A stretch of 64,000 bases of DNA from Beta vulgaris subsp. vulgaris (Eukaryota; Streptophyta; Magnoliopsida; Caryophyllales; Amaranthaceae). The DNA lies in contig NC_079202.1 in NCBI RefSeq assembly GCF_026745355.1, positions 33,603,508 to 33,667,507 on the forward strand, given 5' to 3'. Below the pieces are notes generated by a model. It was not told where the DNA came from. It made no database searches and saw nothing but the letters and a program-made list of their open reading frames with translations. Position numbers and translations under genes: made by a program. This document shows positions 60,806 through 64,000 of this stretch, piece by piece (within the stretch, counting starts at the first letter, position 1; every line of letters starts with the position of its first letter).

Positions 60806-61306
60806 TCACTCTTCATACTCAGACGTGTCTTCTTCCTCATCTCCGTTTACACTTTCACCATGGTTTTCAACAGGTGTGGCAGGACTACTTTCTATTCTTC
60901 CATTGTTACTATAGTTGGGTTCCTCGTCATCGGTGGTTAAGTAGTCATTAAGCCACTTGGCTCTAGCATCGAGCATCCTTTTCTCCAAGTAACTCAACCT
61001 GAGATACCACATCTCTTTCAATGTGTATCGTTCATAGTTTGGCCTTCCATTTTTCAGAATATCAGAGTATTCGTTCTTGATTACGGCATAAGGGTTATCA
61101 TTGGGGAGAGTGTGAATCAAAACATCGGCATGTTTTGGTGGTGTGATGTAATCCGAATACATGTGACCTTCATTGAGGTGGTAACACTTCATGGTTAAGT
61201 GTAACTTGTAGATATAAGCTGAAAGAGACTCTCCTACCCTCATCCTTAGAAGGTAAGGTCCTTGACGAGGGATGCATTTCCTGGCGGTCAAACGTGTCTT
61301 GACCAT
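60806..61306 (-). CDS. Extra pre-gag ORF with histone H3-like N-terminus, copy 3 (open)
   Basis: A single open frame of 166 codons between the primer binding site and gag. It starts M-V-K-T-R-L-T-A-R-K-C-I-P-R, where copy 1 has the closer H3 match M-A-K-T-R-L-T-A-R-K-C-T-G-T; a short deletion removed the TGT part. The middle (SLSAYIYKLHLTMKCYHLN, VLIHTLPNDNPYAVIKNEY) resembles the helical layout of retrotransposon gag domains, with a bend before LPND. The rest is SYLEKRMLDARAKWLNDYL, then an acidic tail (DDEEPNYSNN, DEEEDTSEYEE). No membrane segment or zinc motif. I do not know a function. An H3-tail mimic, a captured H3 fragment or an N-terminal gag module are possibilities. Confidence 0.72.
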   Translation of the reverse strand: MVKTRLTARKCIPRQGPYLLRMRVGESLSAYIYKLHLTMKCYHLNEGHMYSDYITPPKHADVLIHTLPNDNPYAVIKNEYSDILKNGRPNYERYTLKEMWYLRLSYLEKRMLDARAKWLNDYLTTDDEEPNYSNNGRIESSPATPVENHGESVNGDEEEDTSEYEE

Positions 61307-62045
61307 CTAATAAAATATCATAAACAATTAATAAGTACCTGTAACGAGTACTTTCATACGTGCACACATAAACCATTCATACCCACACTAAATTCTTAAG
61401 TCATATTTTAATCCTGATTCATTTCTCCTAAATATTTTTATTATCTTAACTTCCTAAACAAATTTTAAGTGTAAACCTAATTGATTCATTTTCCTTATTT
61501 ATTTTTTTCTTTAACAACTTTAATCTTTCCCTAGTTAATCTAAACTTTTCTCTGATACCATTCTGTAACACTCTCGCCGACCCGAACCTTTTTTCATTCA
61601 ACAAAAACTCGAGTCCACGAGGGTTCAACTCGACGGGAGCACTACTGCTGCACTTATCTTTGTGAAATGCAAGGCTAGATTAAAACATACTAAACTCAAA
61701 TTAGTTAATCCTTACAACCAAGTAAATCGTTCTTGAAATATTACTAATTAACACTCTTGATATTCCTCATCTACGCAACCGGAGTCTATAATAGACATTA
61801 ATGAGATCTTAGTTACCTAAATAACCCCTTTATATATATAAAACAATTTAAATAATTTAAATAACTTAAAGATATTCTTAATGATTTTAAGAGAGGTTAT
61901 AATTCAAATTTTATGATTTTCAAATCATTTATGAAATTAATTTAAGTACTCAAAAATTACTTCAACTTAAATTTTATTAGCATGAACAATTATTTTAAAC
62001 ATAGAAAACTAAATTTATTGTACTCCTTATTTCTAAGAAATATTT

Positions 62046-63626
62046 CACTAGTAGAATAAATGCTATTTGTTGCGGTCAAAAAGTGGCATATTGCTGCGGT
62101 TTTGGGCGCGCAGCAATTAAGGGGGCAGCAATAGGTAATAATAATATTGCTGCAGTTTCTAGGCCAAACCGCAGCAATATAAGTATTTTACATTTAAAAA
62201 GTACAATGTATTGCTGCGGTTTTGGTTAGAAACCGCAGCAATAATAGGTCTATTGTTGCGGTTGTTGTCCAACCCCGCAGCAATACGTCCTGTTACAAGT
62301 AAAAAAAAAAATTGCATTTTATAATTAAATTTGAAAATCTAAAATCATACTCAACCCCCAAATATATAGCAGATGAGCTTGATATTGATAATAACACCGT
62401 AAAGCAAAAATACTCAATCACAAATTTCCAAAAAGAAAATAATAAATATAACTAAATGATTAATTACCGAAAAAATATGATTACAGATTTAACAAAAAAA
62501 TGAAAAACAACGGTTATACAAATCTAAAAAAAGAATCCTAAAAATAACAAACTGAAAATAAAAAATAAAAATCTAAAACATAAGATTTACATATCTAAAA
62601 AAAGAACCCTAAAAATAACAAACTGAAAATAAAAAAATTATAAAACATAAAATTTACAGATCTAAAAAAACGATTCCTAAATAACAAACTGAAAATAAAA
62701 AAAATCCAAAAACATAAAATTTACATATCTAAAAAAACGAAAAAAAATGAAAAGAACGAAAAAAAGGAAAAATAAAAAAAGAGATGTGGCCGGAAATTTG
62801 TGAACGACTGGATCTGACAGAAATAACAAACCGCCCGACGAAGGAACAACCAACGAACAGCCGATGAAAGTTGAGGAACGAACGGCCGATGAAGAACAAA
62901 CCAACGAACAGACGACCAACCAACGAACCAACGACAACCAACAAACGGCGGAACAAAGATAGAGGAACGAACAGCCGATGAAGAACGAACCAACAAACAA
63001 ACGACCAACCAACGAACCAACAACAACGAGTGGCAGAACAAAGATAGAGGAACGAACGGCCAATGAAGAACGAACGAAGGACGAACAAAAAGGAAGACGA
63101 GAGGGTAGGAGTTGGCCGGAAATTTACACGAGAGAGAGAGGGAGATTTTCAGGAGAGAGAGGGAGGAATAAGAGAGAGGGAAGATAGAGAAGGAGATTTT
63201 CAGGAGAGAGATGGAGGAATAAGAGAAAGGGAATCGAGAGAGGGAGATTTTCAGGAGAGAGGAGCGAAATCTGAGAGGGAGGAATAGGAGTGAGGAGGCG
63301 CCCATTTAGGTTGTATTTAGGGTTTCAATTTTTTTTGGTAACATATATTGTTGCGGTTTATGACAAGAACCGCAGCAATATATTAAAATATTATTTTTTT
63401 AATATATTGTTGCGGTTTTTGTCAGAAACCGCAGTAATATATCTGGTCAAATGTCAACTTTTTTTCAAACTTCTTTCCGTTGAAACAATATTGCTGTGAT
63501 TTATGTCGAGAACCGCATCAATATGGTTATTTTATATTTTATCTTTTCTTTTAACGTGATATATTGCTGCGTATGGGTAAAACCGCAGCAATATCACCGC
63601 AGCAAATAGCATTTATTCTACTAGTG
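62046..63626. mobile_element. Non-autonomous CACTA element 2 (young)
   Basis: The first bases cactagtagaataaatgct are matched almost perfectly by the reversed last bases, through about 28 positions. The 3-bp duplication ttt flanks it (62043-62045, 63627-63629). Subterminal repeats of ttgctgcggtt/aaccgcagcaa occur many times at both ends (62060-62290, 63345-63605). Length 1581 bp, with no transposase. The near-identical TIRs suggest recent activity. Confidence 0.93.
62850..63290. repeat. Two tandem repeat blocks inside CACTA element 2
   Basis: The first block (about 62850-63080) has about 2.5 units of roughly 100 bp (gaacgaacggccgatgaag, then accaaccaacgaacc). The second (63139-63270) has three purine-only units of about 51 bp (ggagattttcaggagagaga type). 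They generate long but repetitive open frames on both strands, which I do not regard as genes. Confidence 0.85.
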
Positions 63627-64000
63627 TTTTAAAGTTATAAAAGACTATGTTATTCTAAAACATACTAACTTAACAAAGTAGGCTGATTTAATAAAGTTAT
63701 TGATTTTGTCTTAAAAATAAAGGTAAAATAATAAAACTCAAATAAACTAAAAGAAAAGGAAAAGAAGTTTTAAGAATCAGTTTCTCAAACTAAGAAAGGA
63801 AACAAACGAAAGAAGGGGAGGGCGACAGAGGAGGCACGAAGCAGGGGAGAAGAAGGAGGTTTGTGGTGCTGGTGGTTCAGTATGCGGTGGCGGGATTTAG
63901 ACAGCAGGGGCGTCGCGAAAAAGGGTCGGGTTGGGTTCGAGTGGTGGCTGGTGCAGGCTGTAAAGGCGACAGCGGGGGTGCTGCAGAGGAACCGCGAAGG

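Larger units (their letters stand above)
55785..61563 (-). pseudogene. Chromovirus internal region 3 (full-length, decayed)
   Basis: Full order on the minus strand: primer binding site (61549-61560), extra ORF (61306-60806), gag (about 60443-59340), protease and RT (59324-58066), RNase H (57936-57329), integrase (57290-56198), chromodomain-like tail (to about 55930), polypurine tract (55785-55801). It is the most complete copy here. Several frameshifts and stops remain, for example after [10 protein letters not shown] in RT and at the gag start. Confidence 0.92.
61564..64000 (-). repeat. LTR D, runs off the window
   Basis: Starts tgtaacactctcgccg after primer-site sequence and follows LTR A/B/C. 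It has a deletion of about 1.5 kb near 61745 that removed the TAA-repeat region. It is interrupted by a CACTA element (62046-63626) and continues to the window end, where it matches 27840-28080 of LTR A. Confidence 0.88.

Noticed and set aside
62677..63305. Minus-strand ORFs of 119-194 codons, hydrophobic and repetitive
   Set aside because: They are translations of the tandem repeats within CACTA element 2; all frames show the same repeat period.

Overview
This window looks like nuclear DNA of a flowering plant, probably a eudicot. It is AT-rich and has spliced genes with GT-AG introns. Nearly everything else is plant-type transposable elements nested in one another: Ty1/copia, Ty3/gypsy with chromodomain integrase, hAT, CACTA, Mutator-like, Stowaway and PIF-like elements. 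I cannot name the species. I see no rRNA, tRNA or organelle insert.

Region 1 (1-17.6 kb) is the only part with host-type genes. Two tandem plus-strand genes encode small membrane proteins resembling the plant DUF1475 family. Gene A shows only its last two exons (5670-5743, 8540-8645). Gene B shows four exons between 9103 and 16355. Their introns and flanks hold a decayed gypsy element (about 197-3609), two related hAT elements with 8-bp target duplications (3852-4839, 9939-10372), a solo LTR (about 7439-8099), four Stowaway MITEs (one nested in another) and a 2.2-kb Mutator-like element with long inverted ends.

Region 2 (17.6-26.3 kb) holds a copia gag remnant split by a short TRIM-like LTR element and by a PIF-like MITE. 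One LTR of the TRIM-like element carries its own 180-bp MITE. A two-LTR copia derivative lacking integrase and reverse transcriptase (22689-26327) follows.

Region 3 (26.3-64 kb) is a minus-strand tandem array of a Tekay/Del-like chromovirus with LTRs of about 2.6 kb. In plus coordinates the order is LTR A, internal 1, LTR B (truncated), internal 2 (5' part only), LTR C, internal 3, LTR D (runs off the window). LTR C is split by a 13.3-kb LARD-like element (39924-53238). That element has no coding region of its own and is built from hairpin-forming 59-bp repeats and 25-bp repeats. It contains a young non-autonomous LTR element with an unknown ORF (40678-43138) and a truncated Sirevirus-like copia (about 45470-50214). 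LTRs C and D each carry a non-autonomous CACTA element, and LTR C also has a foldback MITE.

The most interesting signal is an extra ORF between the primer binding site and gag in all three chromovirus internal regions. Its N-terminus closely resembles the histone H3 tail around K4 and K9, in an element whose integrase ends in a chromodomain-like region. I infer possible histone mimicry or capture; this needs database and experimental checks.
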